NCBI GenBank assembly: GCA_034111045.1
Contig: JAWUYA010000072.1
Span: 1 to 64,000, forward strand
Origin: JALJPB01 sp034111045
Lineage (GTDB): Bacteria; Pseudomonadota; Gammaproteobacteria; Enterobacterales; Alteromonadaceae
Reading direction: 5' to 3'
DNA: 64,000 nt
In this document: piece after piece, positions 63,886-64,000 of the stretch
Numbering within the stretch: position 1 is the stretch's first letter
How the letters are laid out: each line of letters opens with the position of its first letter
Program-made: the position numbers and the translations under genes
The notes under the pieces: generated by a model
What the model was told of the DNA's origin: nothing
What the model saw: only the letters and a program-made list of their open reading frames with translations
Databases searched by the model: none

Positions 63886-63918
63886 AAAAACCAATATGGC
63901 AACGTCATCTTGGTTTTT
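63886..63918 (+). terminator. Probable terminator after cphB
   Basis: AAAAACCAA (63886-63894) and TTGGTTTTT (63910-63918) pair with a 15-base loop and the right arm continues into T's. The remaining bases to the right edge hold no gene. Confidence 0.55.
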
Positions 63919-64000
63919 TTTTAGCCCCACCTTAATGTTTAATTTTCCCTTATAAAAGAAGTTGAACATTATTGTTTTGCATTTTAAAAAAGTCGTGGTA

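Noticed and set aside
1..64000. CRISPR array, rRNA or tRNA genes
   Set aside because: No regular repeat-spacer pattern or tRNA/rRNA-like sequence was seen by eye in the intergenic regions.

Overview
The window comes from an AT-rich marine gammaproteobacterium, most likely a Colwellia-like member of the Alteromonadales. Evidence for this is contiguous recC-recB-recD, proteins resembling DUF2989, DUF3087 and DUF5062 families, the acyP/rlmI pair, an extended second GAPDH, many TonB/lipoprotein genes and generally low G+C. No rRNA, tRNA or CRISPR array is visible. The assignment rests on gene content only.

Layout. 1-2.5 kb: the 3' part of an unrecognised gene that runs off the left edge, a decayed stretch, and a tyrosine recombinase flanked by inverted repeats (a possible small mobile or recombination locus). 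2.5-17.7 kb: mostly leftward housekeeping genes: DsbA-like lipoprotein, cold-shock protein, MTHFR-like protein, phosphodiesterase plus phosphoribosyltransferase, TPR lipoprotein, acyP/rlmI, PilZ protein, hrpA, CBS protein and small conserved proteins. 17.7-26.8 kb: a translationally coupled recC-recB-recD operon. 27-33.6 kb: sugar-phosphate metabolism (a long gapB-type GAPDH, gnd and gapA) with a DUF2989-type lipoprotein and a dead msrB gene that carries four in-frame TAA codons.

33.6-50.8 kb is a redox and carbon block. It holds a lipoprotein cytochrome c, a TerB-like protein coupled to a P2-type cation ATPase, a formate/nitrite channel (FNT), and a three-gene formate dehydrogenase module (Cys-type FdhF plus hydrogenase-beta-like and gamma-like electron-transfer subunits). 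Facing it is a leftward operon: acetyl-CoA-synthetase-like ligase, E1 alpha, E1 beta, E2, a free acyl carrier protein and PEP synthase. FNR-like boxes precede both the formate genes and the ligase/E1/E2 operon, and focA and acs share an identical 13-nt sequence around the predicted -10. The two operons end in overlapping stop codons. The inferred picture is an oxygen-controlled pyruvate, acetate and formate module.

51-64 kb: NfeD protease plus slipin, a TonB-dependent receptor with a very strong terminator, a compact chaperone-usher cluster with two homologous subunits (one apparently lacking the N-terminal donor strand), and an iadA-cphB pair for cyanophycin breakdown.

The strongest candidates for a second look are the formate dehydrogenase and ACP-containing pyruvate dehydrogenase block with its shared promoter signals, the two-subunit chaperone-usher cluster, the perfect 23-bp inverted repeat upstream of gapB, the msrB relic, and the structured locus around the recombinase. 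All motif and family calls were made by eye; no database search was run.
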